The notes under the pieces were generated by a model. That model ran no database searches and was not told where the DNA came from. It worked only from the letters and a program-made list of their open reading frames with translations. Source: Alistipes sp. (GTDB lineage Bacteria > Bacteroidota > Bacteroidia > Bacteroidales > Rikenellaceae). From it: a DNA stretch of 64,000 nucleotides. Shown in pieces: positions 34,544 through 43,572 of the stretch. How positions within the stretch are numbered: the first letter of the stretch is position 1; each line of letters starts with the position of its first letter. A program made the position numbers and the translations under genes. The stretch covers positions 248,001-312,000 of the forward strand of contig NZ_JAHHQJ010000001.1 of NCBI RefSeq assembly GCF_020026455.1. Reading direction: 5' to 3'.

Positions 34544-34574
34544 CAAAAGTAGAACTTTATTTTGCAAATGCAAA
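34544..34574 (-). promoter_or_regulatory. tRNA-Gln promoter
   Basis: On the minus strand TTTG (34574-34571), 19 nt, then TACTTTTG (34551-34544), 16 nt before the tRNA 5' end. Confidence 0.78.
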
Positions 34575-34596
34575 GAAAAATCCGAAAAAAAAATCG

Positions 34597-34604
34597 TACA
34601 TTTG
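34597..34604 (+). promoter_or_regulatory. -7 element of the nucleoside permease gene
   Basis: TACATTTG, 59 nt before the ATG at 34664. Confidence 0.5.
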
Positions 34605-34663
34605 TTTTAATCTATGCAGAAAAAACCGTTTGAAACTTAAAATTCACACAAAATCAGTAAATT

Positions 34664-35908
34664 ATGGGAATTAAATTTCGGCTTATCGTCATGAACTTTC
34701 TTCAGTATGCAATCTGGGGTTCGTGGCTTATCTCGCTGGGCGCCTACCTGGGAGGCGGACTCGACTTCTCGGGATTGCAGATCGGCAGTTTCTTTGCGAC
34801 GATGGGAATCGCCTCGCTGTTCATGCCCGCCGTGATGGGAATTATCGCCGACCGCTGGATTCCGGCGCAGAAACTGCTGGGCATCTGTCATTTCATCAGC
34901 GGCGCGTTTCTCATCGCCGCAGCCTCGCAGACGGCCTACGCCTCGCTGTACAGCTGCATGCTGCTGAGCGTGATGTTCTACATGCCGACCATCGCTCTGT
35001 CCAACTCCGTGGCCTACAATGCCCTCGACCTGGCCCGGCTCGATACCGTGAAGCATTTTCCGCCCATCCGCGTATGGGGAACCGTGGGCTTCATCGCCGC
35101 CATGTGGTTCGTCGACCTGACGCACATCGGGGGTGTGCAGATCAAGCTCACCGAGTGGCAGCTCTACGTTTCGGCACTGCTGTCGTTCGTGCTGGCGGCC
35201 TATTCGTTCTCGCTGCCGGGGTGTCCCGTCGAGCGCAACGCGCAGAGACAGTCGTGGGTCGATACGCTGGGTCTGAGGGCCTTTGCGCTCTTCAAGGAGA
35301 AGCGGATGGCTGTTTTCTTCATCTTCTCGATGTTGCTGGGCGCAGCCTTGCAGATCACCAATGCCTTCGGTGACAGCTATATCCAGGACTTCGGCTCGAT
35401 GCCGCAGTATACCGATTCGGCCATCGTGAAGCACTCGGTGATCCTGCTGTCGCTGTCGCAGATGTCCGAGACGTTCTGCATCCTGCTGATCCCCTTCTTC
35501 CTCCGTCGCTTCGGCATCAAGAAGGTCATGTTGATCTCGATGCTGGCCTGGGTGCTGCGCTTCGGGTTCTTCGGCATCGGCAATCCCGGCTCGGGTGCGG
35601 CGTTCCTCGTGCTTTCGATGATCGTCTACGGCGTGGCGTTCGACTTCTTTAACATCTCCGGCTCGCTGTTCGTCGAAAAGGAAACCAGCCGCGAGATCCG
35701 CTCCTCGGCCCAGGGTGTCTTCATGATCATGACCAACGGCTTCGGGGCCTTCTTCGGATCGTATGCTGCGGGAGCCGTCGTGGATGCGTACGGATGGCCC
35801 GATTCGTGGTTCATCTTCGCCGGGTATGCCCTTGTGGTGGCCGTTGTTTTTGCCGTGGTGTTCAAATACCGACACAACCCGGCCGAAATGGAGGTTGCAA
35901 ACCATTGA
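34664..35908 (+). CDS. Nucleoside:H+ symporter-like MFS permease (NupG family)
   Basis: A 414-residue inner-membrane permease with 12 predicted helices. The N-terminal pattern MNFLQYAIWGSWLISLGAYL and the RVWGTVGFIAAMW segment are typical of the NupG/XapB nucleoside symporter family in Bacteroidota. DRWIPAQKLLG fits the MFS loop between helices 2 and 3. It probably imports nucleosides; specificity is not shown. It is a single gene with its own -7 element and a strong terminator. Confidence 0.85.
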   Translation: MGIKFRLIVMNFLQYAIWGSWLISLGAYLGGGLDFSGLQIGSFFATMGIASLFMPAVMGIIADRWIPAQKLLGICHFISGAFLIAAASQTAYASLYSCMLLSVMFYMPTIALSNSVAYNALDLARLDTVKHFPPIRVWGTVGFIAAMWFVDLTHIGGVQIKLTEWQLYVSALLSFVLAAYSFSLPGCPVERNAQRQSWVDTLGLRAFALFKEKRMAVFFIFSMLLGAALQITNAFGDSYIQDFGSMPQYTDSAIVKHSVILLSLSQMSETFCILLIPFFLRRFGIKKVMLISMLAWVLRFGFFGIGNPGSGAAFLVLSMIVYGVAFDFFNISGSLFVEKETSREIRSSAQGVFMIMTNGFGAFFGSYAAGAVVDAYGWPDSWFIFAGYALVVAVVFAVVFKYRHNPAEMEVANH

Positions 35909-35919
35909 TGACTGACGGT

Positions 35920-35955
35920 CCGGCGGCAGGGAGCTCCCTGCTGCCGGATTTTTTT
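35920..35955 (+). terminator. Nucleoside permease terminator
   Basis: A 14-bp stem, CCGGCGGCAGGGAG / CTCCCTGCTGCCGG, with one G-T wobble and almost no loop, then ATTTTTTT. It starts 12 nt after the stop. Confidence 0.88.
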
Positions 35956-36012
35956 ATCCCCACCGGAGCCTTTTGCTGCGCGCAATGCCTGCTCCCGGAG
36001 CGTTCGCGGCTC

Positions 36013-36110
36013 CGGGGCATTCTTCGGCGCGACTTGTTCTTCGGTCCGGATCGTTCTTCGGTGCGGGGTATTCTCCGGCGCGACTTGTTCTTCGCTTCGG
36101 ATTGTTTGCC
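36013..36110. repeat. Two-copy 51-bp tandem repeat
   Basis: CGGGGCATTCTTCGGCGCG... (from 36013) recurs as CGGGGTATTCTCCGGCGCG... (from 36064) with period 51; the shared core is GGCGCGACTTGTTCTTCG. Within each copy TTCTTCG/TTCTCCG subunits recur. Confidence 0.7.
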
Positions 36111-36360
36111 GAGAGGGCGGACGATCTTCCGGCCGCATGGTCGGTTGCTTTATATATAATGTAAAAGGAGGTAAAGCCGGATTGCGTGGAGTCCGGCAAA
36201 ATTTTTCGTTTCCTCGGCGAATCCGTTCCGGCTTGCTCCCCGGGGCCGGACTTCACACAGCCTGCTCCTCGGGGCCCAGTCCCTGCGCGGAGACCAATAG
36301 AGCGGCGCATCGCCTGCGCCTGGGCCTCCGTGTTGCCGAAGATTCGCTCTCCGGGATACG

Positions 36361-36390
36361 AAAAGAGGAGGGCCTGTGCAGGCCCTCCTC
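36361..36390 (-). terminator. Terminator of the downstream M3 peptidase gene
   Basis: A perfect 11-bp stem, GAGGAGGGCCT / AGGCCCTCCTC, with loop GTGC. On the minus strand TTTT follows, about 20 nt past the stop at 36412. Confidence 0.85.
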
Positions 36391-36411
36391 CGAAATCGGG
36401 GAGCGGATCGC

Positions 36412-38529
36412 CTATTTTTCCAGACCCATCTTTTCGATCAGGGCGCGGACTTCGGGCTTGTGGCCGCGGAAACGCACGTAGAGTTCCATCGGATGCTCCG
36501 TGCCGCCCTTCGAGAGGACGTTCTCGCGGAACGACGACGCCGTTTCGCGGTTGAAGATGCCCTTCTGCTTGAAGAGTGAGAACGCATCGGCTTCCAGCAC
36601 CTCGGCCCACTTGTAACCGTAGTACCCGGCGGCGTAACCGCCCGAGAAGATGTGGCCGAATGCCGGGGCCATTGCCGTTCCGGGAACGACGGGCAGCACC
36701 TGTGTCGGGGCCATCGAGGCGGCTTCGAACTGCTCCACATCGCCCTCGAACGGCTCGGTGAGCGTGTGCCATGCCATGTCGGTCATGCCGAACGACAGCT
36801 GGCGTACGTTGGCATAGGCTGCCAGATAGTTCTGTGCGGCGACGATGCGGTCGACGATCTCGGCGGGAATCGGCTCGCCGGTCTGGTAATGCACGGCCCA
36901 CAGGTCGAGGAACTCCTTCTCGGTCGCCCAGTTCTCCATCAGCTGCGAGGGCAGTTCCACGAAGTCGCGGTAGACGTTCGTGCCGGTCTGCGACTCGTAC
37001 TTGCCCTCACCCAGCATGCCGTGCAGGGCGTGTCCGAACTCGTGGAGGAAGGTCTCCAGTTCGTCGAAGGTCAGCAGCGAGGGAGTCGTTTCGGTGGGCT
37101 TGGTGAAGTTCATCACCAGCGACACCAGCGGACGGGTCTCCTTGCCGTCCTCGATCTTCGTGCCGCGGAACTCGGTCATCCACGCTCCCGAGCGCTTCGA
37201 CGCGCGGGGGAAGAAGTCGAGGTAGAGGACCGCCATGAAGCGCCCGTCGGCGTCGGTCACGTTGTAGGCCGTCACGTCGGGATGGTACACCTCGATCTGT
37301 TCGTCGGGAGTGAAGTTCAGTCCGTAGAGCTTGTTGGCCAGCATGAAGACACCCTTCTTCACGTTTTCGAGTTTCAGATAGGGTTTCACCAACTCGTCGT
37401 TCAGGGCATATTTCTCATCCTTGTATTTCTCGGTGTAATAGGCCCAGTCCCAGGGCATCAACTCGCCCTTGAATCCGAGCGTTGCGGCGTAGTCGCTCAC
37501 CGTGCGGTAGTCGGCATCGGCATGGGATTTGGTTGCGGCCAGCAGTTCGGCGAGGAAGTCGTTGACCGTTTTCGTATTCTCGGCCATGCGGCGTTCGAGA
37601 ACATAGTCGGCATAGCACTTGTATCCCAGCAGGTTGGCGACCTTCAGACGCGTGTTGGCGATTTGCTTCACGATCTGCGTGTTGTCCGTCTCGCCGCCCA
37701 GCGCCCTCGAATTGCTGGCTTTCCAGAGTTTCTCCTTCAGCTCGCGGTTCGAGGAGTAGATCATGAAGGGCAGGTAGCTGGGTTGTTGCAGCGTCACGGT
37801 CCATCCCTTTTCGCCGCGGGCCTTGGCCTCGGCGGCCATGCCTTCGCGGACGAATGCGGGCAGCTCGGCCACCACCTTCGGGTCGGTGATGTTGAGCGTG
37901 AATGCGTTGGTTGCAGCCAGCGCGTTCTGCCCGAACTGGAGCGTCAGCCCCGAGAGTTCGGAGGAGTACTTGCGGTAGAGCTCCTTGTCGGCTTCGGAAA
38001 GGGCCGCGCCGTTGCGGGCGAAACTCTGATAGGTATCCTCAAGCAGCTTCCGGTCCTCTTTGCTGAGGCGCCCCGGATGCTCGTAGACCCGCTTCACCCG
38101 GGCAAACAGCTCGGGGTTGAGCGAGATGTCGTTCGACAGTTCGGTCAGCTTGGGCTGCACGCGCTGTGCGATCTGCTGCATCTCGTCCGACGTGTCGGCT
38201 TCGAGCAGGTTGAAGAAAATCCCCGAGATGCGGCTGAGCAGTTCGCCCTGACGCTCTAGCGCCACGATCGTGTTGCCGAAAGAGGGCTTCTTGGGGTTGT
38301 TCACGATCGCGTCGATCTCGGCGCGCGAGCAGGCGATTGCGGCATCGAACGCCGGTTCGTAGTCCGCGAGCTTTATCTCGGAGAACGGCGGGGTCTCGTG
38401 GGGTGTATCCCATGCGGCCAGCAGGGGATTGGACAGATCGAGTTCGGGCAGCTGCGCTTTGGGTATCGAATTGTCGGCACAGCCTGCCGTCATAGCGGAA
38501 ACAGCCATAATAAACAGTAGTTTTTTCAT
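36412..38529 (-). CDS. M3 family metallopeptidase lipoprotein (peptidyl-dipeptidase Dcp-like), copy 1
   Basis: A 705-residue M3 (thimet oligopeptidase/Dcp) zinc peptidase. The signal peptide ends in a lipobox (TAGC; mature Cys at residue 17), so it is probably anchored to a membrane facing the periplasm. The zinc site HEFGH is at 496-500 (FLHEFGHALHGML), with the third Glu ligand downstream as expected. Dcp-type enzymes remove C-terminal dipeptides from oligopeptides. It is the second gene of a tandem pair with a paralogue 47 bp upstream, probably co-transcribed, and is ended by a hairpin. Confidence 0.92.
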   Translation of the reverse strand: MKKLLFIMAVSAMTAGCADNSIPKAQLPELDLSNPLLAAWDTPHETPPFSEIKLADYEPAFDAAIACSRAEIDAIVNNPKKPSFGNTIVALERQGELLSRISGIFFNLLEADTSDEMQQIAQRVQPKLTELSNDISLNPELFARVKRVYEHPGRLSKEDRKLLEDTYQSFARNGAALSEADKELYRKYSSELSGLTLQFGQNALAATNAFTLNITDPKVVAELPAFVREGMAAEAKARGEKGWTVTLQQPSYLPFMIYSSNRELKEKLWKASNSRALGGETDNTQIVKQIANTRLKVANLLGYKCYADYVLERRMAENTKTVNDFLAELLAATKSHADADYRTVSDYAATLGFKGELMPWDWAYYTEKYKDEKYALNDELVKPYLKLENVKKGVFMLANKLYGLNFTPDEQIEVYHPDVTAYNVTDADGRFMAVLYLDFFPRASKRSGAWMTEFRGTKIEDGKETRPLVSLVMNFTKPTETTPSLLTFDELETFLHEFGHALHGMLGEGKYESQTGTNVYRDFVELPSQLMENWATEKEFLDLWAVHYQTGEPIPAEIVDRIVAAQNYLAAYANVRQLSFGMTDMAWHTLTEPFEGDVEQFEAASMAPTQVLPVVPGTAMAPAFGHIFSGGYAAGYYGYKWAEVLEADAFSLFKQKGIFNRETASSFRENVLSKGGTEHPMELYVRFRGHKPEVRALIEKMGLEK

Positions 38530-38576
38530 TATCGTATCAAATTAGCGGTTTCTTGTTTTTTGATGGGTTCCGGGCT

Positions 38577-40757
38577 TTACGCTCCCCGGACGGCGGATGC
38601 GGCGGCTGCGTCTCCGGCTTCGGGAGCAGCCTCCTCGTCGGAGGGTTCGGGCTCCTGCAGAAGTCCCCGGCCGCGGAGCATGGCCCGCTTGTCGGGATCT
38701 TTGCCGCGGAAGTCGCGGTACATGGTCATGCCGTCCTCCGAGCCGCCGCGGGCGAGGATCTTGCGGCGGAAATCGTCGGCTATCTTCTTGTTGAAGAGGT
38801 CGCCGCTCTCGCGGAAGGCCTCGAAGGCATCCTTGTCGAGCACCTCGGCCCACGTATAGAAATAGTAGCCCGCGGAGTATCCGCCGTCGAAGATGTGCGA
38901 GAAATAGGGGTAACGGTAGCGCGGCTCGATCTGCGGAATGAGCCCGCGTTTTTCGTGCAGGGCCTTGCGCTCGAAGTCCATCGGATCGAACGGTTCGTAT
39001 TCGGTGATCGAGTGGATGTCCATGTCCGAGAGCGATGCGGCGATCAGCTCGGTGGTCATGAATCCCTGGTTGAAAAGGTCGCTGCGGTGCAGCTTGTCGA
39101 CGAGGTATTTGGGAATCACCTCGTTCGAGAGGTAATGCACGGCATACTGCTTGAGCAGCTCGGGATTGAATGCCCAGTTTTCCATCAACTGCGAGGGCAG
39201 CTCCACGAAATCGCCCTCGACCTCCGAGAGTCCGCGGTACTTCACGTCGTGGAACAGGAAGTGGAGCGCATGTCCGAATTCGTGGAAGAGCGTCTCGGTC
39301 TCGTCGAGGGTCAGCAATGCGGGATTGCTTCCCGTCGGGCGTGTGAAGTTGCAGACGATCGACACCACGGGAGCCACGCGTTTCCCGTCCTCATAGGTCT
39401 GCTCCACGTAGTTGCCGCACCATGCGCCCTGGCTCTTCCCGTCGCGCGGGAAGTAGTCGAAATAGAGCACTCCCAGATGCGACTGGTCGATGTCGAGCAC
39501 CTCGTAGGCGATCGCATCGGGATGGTAGAGCGGCACGACGATCGGACGGAAGGTGATGCCGTAGAGGCGGTTGGCGAGGAAGAAGATGCCTCCCTGGACA
39601 TTCTCCAGCGAGAAATAGGGCCGCAGCATCTCCTCGTCGAGGGCGTATTTCTGCTTGCGGACCTTCTCGGCGTAATACCACCAGTCCCACGATGCAAACT
39701 CTTCTTCGGGGAAATCCTTCCGGAACAGCTCCTCCATCTCGGCCAGCTCGCCTCTGGCGCTTTCGAGCGCCGGGGTCCAGATCTCCTCCAGCAGGCCGTA
39801 CACGGCGTCGGTCGTTCCGGCCATCTCGTCGTCCACGACATAGGCCGCATGGGAGGGATAACCCAGCAGGTGGGCCTTCTCCGTGCGCAGACGGATGAAA
39901 TCGTTGATCAGCTGTTTGTTGTCATACTCGTCGCCGTTGTTGCCGCGGTTGAGGTAGGCCTTGTAGATCTGCTCGCGCAGGTCGCGTTTCGACGAGTAGG
40001 TCAGAAACGGAATCAGGCTGGGTTTGTGCAGCGTGAAGACATATTTCCCCTTCCGGCCCATTGCCTCGGCCTTTTCGCGGGCCAGATCGCGGGCCGTGGC
40101 CGGCATGCCGTCCAGATCGGACGAGGTGAGCTCCAGCGTGTAGTTGTTGTTCTCGGCGAGGAGGTTCTGCCCGAACTTCACGGACGTGAGCGACAGCTCC
40201 TCGTTGATCGCCTTCAGGCGGGCCTTCTGTTCGGCGTCGAGCAACGCTCCGGCGCGCACGAAACTCCGGTAGGTCTTCTCCAGCAGACGGCTCTGCTCGG
40301 CGTCGAGCTCCAGTGTGGCGCGGCGGTCGTATACGGCTTTGATCCGTTCGAACAGTTTTTCGTTGAGCAGGATCTTGTCGGCGTGTGCCGCCATGCGGGG
40401 CATGATCTGCTCCTCCAGCGCCTGCATTTCGGGGGTGTTCTCCGCGGCGCAGAGCATTCCGAAGATCAGTCCGACCTGCGAGAGCATCTTGCCCGAGTCG
40501 TCGTAGGCCAGGATGACGTTCTCAAACGAGGGTGAGTCGTTGTTCGACGTGATGGCGTCGATCTGGGCTTCGTGGAGCGACATGCCGCGTTCGAGGGCCG
40601 GCAGGAAGTGCTCCGGCTCGATCCTGTCGAAGGGCGGCACGCCGTAGGGAGTCTCCCATTCGGTGAAAAATGGATTTTCACCCACGGTTTTCCCGGGCTT
40701 GCAGGATATGAGTGTCATGGACAGAAAAAGTGTTAATAAAGCGGTAATACGTTTCAT
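38577..40757 (-). CDS. M3 family metallopeptidase lipoprotein, copy 2, with acidic/Ala tail
   Basis: A 726-residue paralogue of the downstream gene. A lipoprotein signal (lipobox LISC, Cys at residue 19) is followed by the M3 fold with HEFGH at 492-496 (LFHEFGHALHFLF). The M3 core ends near KRAMLRGRGLL; about 30 extra residues follow, rich in Glu, Asp and Ala (EPEPSDEEAAPEAGDAAAAS), absent from copy 1. The two copies share layout but differ around the active site (HALHFLF versus HALHGML), suggesting different peptide preferences. It has its own promoter in the divergent gap with rsmE. Confidence 0.9.
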   Translation of the reverse strand: MKRITALLTLFLSMTLISCKPGKTVGENPFFTEWETPYGVPPFDRIEPEHFLPALERGMSLHEAQIDAITSNNDSPSFENVILAYDDSGKMLSQVGLIFGMLCAAENTPEMQALEEQIMPRMAAHADKILLNEKLFERIKAVYDRRATLELDAEQSRLLEKTYRSFVRAGALLDAEQKARLKAINEELSLTSVKFGQNLLAENNNYTLELTSSDLDGMPATARDLAREKAEAMGRKGKYVFTLHKPSLIPFLTYSSKRDLREQIYKAYLNRGNNGDEYDNKQLINDFIRLRTEKAHLLGYPSHAAYVVDDEMAGTTDAVYGLLEEIWTPALESARGELAEMEELFRKDFPEEEFASWDWWYYAEKVRKQKYALDEEMLRPYFSLENVQGGIFFLANRLYGITFRPIVVPLYHPDAIAYEVLDIDQSHLGVLYFDYFPRDGKSQGAWCGNYVEQTYEDGKRVAPVVSIVCNFTRPTGSNPALLTLDETETLFHEFGHALHFLFHDVKYRGLSEVEGDFVELPSQLMENWAFNPELLKQYAVHYLSNEVIPKYLVDKLHRSDLFNQGFMTTELIAASLSDMDIHSITEYEPFDPMDFERKALHEKRGLIPQIEPRYRYPYFSHIFDGGYSAGYYFYTWAEVLDKDAFEAFRESGDLFNKKIADDFRRKILARGGSEDGMTMYRDFRGKDPDKRAMLRGRGLLQEPEPSDEEAAPEAGDAAAASAVRGA

Positions 40758-40774
40758 CGATCGTGTTATTTTAG

Positions 40775-40805
40775 TAACTTTGTCGCGCGTTATTCGACAA
40801 AGTTA
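40775..40805. promoter_or_regulatory. Face-to-face promoters of rsmE and M3 peptidase genes within an inverted repeat
   Basis: TAACTTTGTCG (40775-40785), 9-nt spacer, CGACAAAGTTA (40795-40805): a perfect 11-bp inverted repeat. Each arm contains an exact TAnnTTTG -7 element, the left one reading towards rsmE (+) and the right one towards the M3 gene (-). Predicted start sites nearly coincide near 40790. Confidence 0.7.
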
Positions 40806-40846
40806 GGGAAAAATCTGTAAATAAAATAAATAATACGTCTCCAAAC

Positions 40847-41560
40847 ATGCAACTTTTCTACGCGCCGGACATCGTCCCCCCGTTTCATACGCTGAACGAG
40901 GAGGAGTCGAAGCACTGCATCCGCGTCCTGCGGCTCCAGTGCGGCGGGCGCATCCATATAACTGACGGACGGGGCAATTTATTTTGTTGCGAAATCACCG
41001 ACGACAATCCCCGGCGCTGCACCGTGCGGGTTGTCAGCACCGAAGCGGGATTCGAAAAACTGCCCTATGCGCTGACAATGGGTGTCGCGCCGACCAAGAA
41101 TTCGGAGCGTTTCGAATGGTTTCTGGAAAAAGCCACCGAGGTGGGCGTCACGTCCGTCGTGCCGCTGGAAACGGAGCGCAGCGAACGGCGGGTCTTCAAA
41201 CCCGAGCGGGGCGAAAAGGTCGTCACCGCGGCGCTGAAACAGTCGCTCAAGGCCTACCGTCCCGTGCTGCATCCGCTCACACCCTTCCGTCAGGCGGTGC
41301 TGGCGGCTCCCGAGGGGCGGAAGTTCATTGCCCACTGCGCCGCTGCGCAGTCGCCCGGCGGGAAGGCCTACCTGCCCCGCACGCTCCGTCCGGGCGAGCC
41401 GGTCACGGTCTTCATCGGTCCCGAAGGCGACTTTTCGCCGGGCGAAATCGCCTTTGCGCTGGCCAACGGTTTCGAGGAGATCACCCTCGGGGGGCAGCGT
41501 CTGCGCACCGAGACCGCAGCCCTTGCGGCGGTGGTCATGGTATCGGTGGTCAACGGTTAA
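40847..41560 (+). CDS. rsmE: 16S rRNA (uracil1498-N3)-methyltransferase RsmE
   Basis: A 237-residue SPOUT methyltransferase that modifies U1498 of 16S rRNA. An N-terminal PUA-like domain (about 1-70; HCIRVLRLQCGGRIHITDGRG) precedes the catalytic knot domain with GPEGDFSPGEIAFA and TLGGQRLRTETAALAAVVM. It is the first gene of a likely operon: the Hyf-like genes begin 22 bp downstream with no terminator. Confidence 0.93.
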   Translation: MQLFYAPDIVPPFHTLNEEESKHCIRVLRLQCGGRIHITDGRGNLFCCEITDDNPRRCTVRVVSTEAGFEKLPYALTMGVAPTKNSERFEWFLEKATEVGVTSVVPLETERSERRVFKPERGEKVVTAALKQSLKAYRPVLHPLTPFRQAVLAAPEGRKFIAHCAAAQSPGGKAYLPRTLRPGEPVTVFIGPEGDFSPGEIAFALANGFEEITLGGQRLRTETAALAAVVMVSVVNG

Positions 41561-41582
41561 GCATACAATAAATTTCTGATAT

Positions 41583-43571
41583 ATGTTTTTTTTCTACCTG
41601 CTAATCGCCCTGACGGCAGTGGCGGCGGCCGTTTTCGCCTCGCCGCTGCGTCGCAAGGTCTGGACTGCGCTGGCCCTCACGGCCGCCGGTGCCCTGTGGT
41701 GCTCGGCGCGTGCCGTCGGTGTGCTGGCCGGAGCGGACAGCGGCCTTGTGTGGTCGATCTCCGGTACGCTTTTCGGCGGTGACACCGGCTCGATGGACGG
41801 GCTTTCGGCGCTGTTCGTCGTGATCATCTCGATCGGCGCCGTCGCCGCCGTGCTCTACTCTCGGGGCTACCTGGCCCACTGCCTTGCGGAGAAATCTCCG
41901 GCCCACATCTCGCTGCACTACACGGCGCTGGTGGTGATGTTCTACGCCATGCTGGGCGTGGTTCTTTCGGACGGCGGCTTCTCGTTTCTCTTTTTCTGGG
42001 AGCTGATGACCGTGGCGTCGTTCCTGCTGATCCTCTTCGACGCCCAGCGGCGCGAAGTGCGGCGCGCGGCGCTCTCCTACCTGATCATGATGCACATCGG
42101 CTTCGTGCTGCTCGTCATCGGCTTCGTGCGGCTCGACGCCGTCTGCGGCGCCGCCACGTTCGGCGCTCTGGGCGACTACTTCCGCACACAGCCCGGGCTG
42201 CCGCTGCTGCTGGCCTTCCTCGGGGGCTTCGGCATGAAGGCGGGACTTTTCCCGATGCACGTCTGGCTCCCGGAGGCGCACCCCGCGGCCCCGTCGCATG
42301 TCTCGGCCCTGATGTCGGGTGTGATGATCAAGACGGGCGTCTACGGCATCCTGCGCGTGACGGCCGCACTGGGCGAACAGCCCCTCCTGCACACCGCCGG
42401 CGTCATCCTGCTCGCGGCGGGTGTCGTCACGGGCCTGTGGGGCGTGATCCTGGCAGCCATGCAGAACGATGTGAAACGCCTCCTGGCCTACTCCTCGATC
42501 GAGAATGTGGGCGTCATCTTCATCGGCCTCGGCGTTGCCGCGCTGGGCAAATCCTCGGGTAACCAGCTCGTCGCGCTGTGCGGCATCGCGGGTGCCCTGA
42601 TGCACACGCTCAACCACTCGCTGTTCAAGAGCCTGCTCTTTTTCGGCGCGGGCAACATCCTCTCGCAGACCCGCACCACATCGCTCGACGCGCTGGGCGG
42701 ACTGGCAAAGCACATGCCCCTCACGGCAATCCTCTTCCTCACGGCTACAGCGGCCATCTGCGCCCTGCCGCCCCTCAACGGCTTTGTCTCCGAACTGCTG
42801 ATCTACCTCGGGATGCTCGACGGCATCGCTTCGGGCAGCAACGTGCTGGCTTCCGCCGCCGGACTGGTCGCTCTGGCGCTGATCGGCGGACTGGTCGTCC
42901 TGGCCTTCACCAAACTCTACGGCACGGTCTTCCTCGGATCGCCCCGCACCCACACGGTCGCCGAGTCGTCCGAGGTCGACACCTTCCGCATCGCGGCGAT
43001 GGCCCTGCCGCTCGCGGGCATCCTGTTCGTGGGACTGTTCCCCCGGGCGGCCGTCGCGGCCGCAACCCGGGCCGCAGGCTTCTTCCTCCGCACCCCGGCC
43101 GACGCCGCCGACTGGCTGCTCTCGCCGTCGCTCGCCGCCGCGGGACGCACGGCCTGGATTCTGATCGCCGTGGTGTGCCTGCTGCTGTGGCTCCGCCGCC
43201 GGATGCTGCGCACGCGCACCGTTGCCAAGGGCCCCACCTGGGGCTGCGGCTTCACGGCGCCGAATGTCCGGATGCAGTATACGGGCGAATCCTTCTCCGA
43301 GGGACTCCAATCCATCGCCACGTCGCTGACCCAGAATAGCGGCGAGGGCTCCCCCGTGGGCAAGGGCGAAATCTTCCCCGCGGCCCACTCGTTCGACATC
43401 GGCCACCGCGATCGCATCGGCCGGCTGTTCGCCGCCTGGTGGGTCGAGCTGCTGCGCATGATCAACCAGCGCGTGATGCGCCTGCGCACGGGCAAGATCA
43501 ACCATTACATCCTCTTTGCACTGGCTTTCCTGGGGCTGGTGTTCCTGTTGTCGGTATTTAACGCGATTTAA
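41583..43571 (+). CDS. hyfB: HyfB/NuoL-like antiporter subunit of an Ehr-type complex
   Basis: A 662-residue, ~15-helix protein of the NuoL/Mrp antiporter family, in the HyfB/HycC branch. Residues of the ion channel are kept: Glu in FLFFWELMTVASF, Lys in GFGMKAGLFPMHVWLPEAHP, and a second Lys in LNHSLFKSLLFF. The C-terminal region (about 540-662) resembles the HyfB tail with TWGCGFTAPNVRMQYTGESF. It is predicted to move H+ or Na+ across the inner membrane. It is the first subunit of a six-gene set with 1-4 bp overlaps and short gaps. Confidence 0.88.
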   Translation: MFFFYLLIALTAVAAAVFASPLRRKVWTALALTAAGALWCSARAVGVLAGADSGLVWSISGTLFGGDTGSMDGLSALFVVIISIGAVAAVLYSRGYLAHCLAEKSPAHISLHYTALVVMFYAMLGVVLSDGGFSFLFFWELMTVASFLLILFDAQRREVRRAALSYLIMMHIGFVLLVIGFVRLDAVCGAATFGALGDYFRTQPGLPLLLAFLGGFGMKAGLFPMHVWLPEAHPAAPSHVSALMSGVMIKTGVYGILRVTAALGEQPLLHTAGVILLAAGVVTGLWGVILAAMQNDVKRLLAYSSIENVGVIFIGLGVAALGKSSGNQLVALCGIAGALMHTLNHSLFKSLLFFGAGNILSQTRTTSLDALGGLAKHMPLTAILFLTATAAICALPPLNGFVSELLIYLGMLDGIASGSNVLASAAGLVALALIGGLVVLAFTKLYGTVFLGSPRTHTVAESSEVDTFRIAAMALPLAGILFVGLFPRAAVAAATRAAGFFLRTPADAADWLLSPSLAAAGRTAWILIAVVCLLLWLRRRMLRTRTVAKGPTWGCGFTAPNVRMQYTGESFSEGLQSIATSLTQNSGEGSPVGKGEIFPAAHSFDIGHRDRIGRLFAAWWVELLRMINQRVMRLRTGKINHYILFALAFLGLVFLLSVFNAI

Positions 43572-43572
43572 G

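Larger units (their letters stand above)
35909..36411. other. 503-bp convergent gap
   Basis: It holds two terminators at its edges (35920-35955 and 36361-36390), a two-copy 51-bp repeat, and an AT-rich spot (TTTATATATAATGTAAAAGG, about 36150). No supported gene: the short open frames present have no homology-like features. Confidence 0.55.

Noticed and set aside
36137..36481. Short plus-strand open frame with a GGAGG upstream near an AT-rich spot
   Set aside because: It runs through a terminator and into the antisense of the M3 gene, has no recognisable domain, and Shine-Dalgarno sites are not used by the neighbours.
38553..40535. A 660-codon open frame antisense to the second M3 peptidase
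   Set aside because: No motif; the minus strand has an intact HEFGH enzyme with a lipobox.
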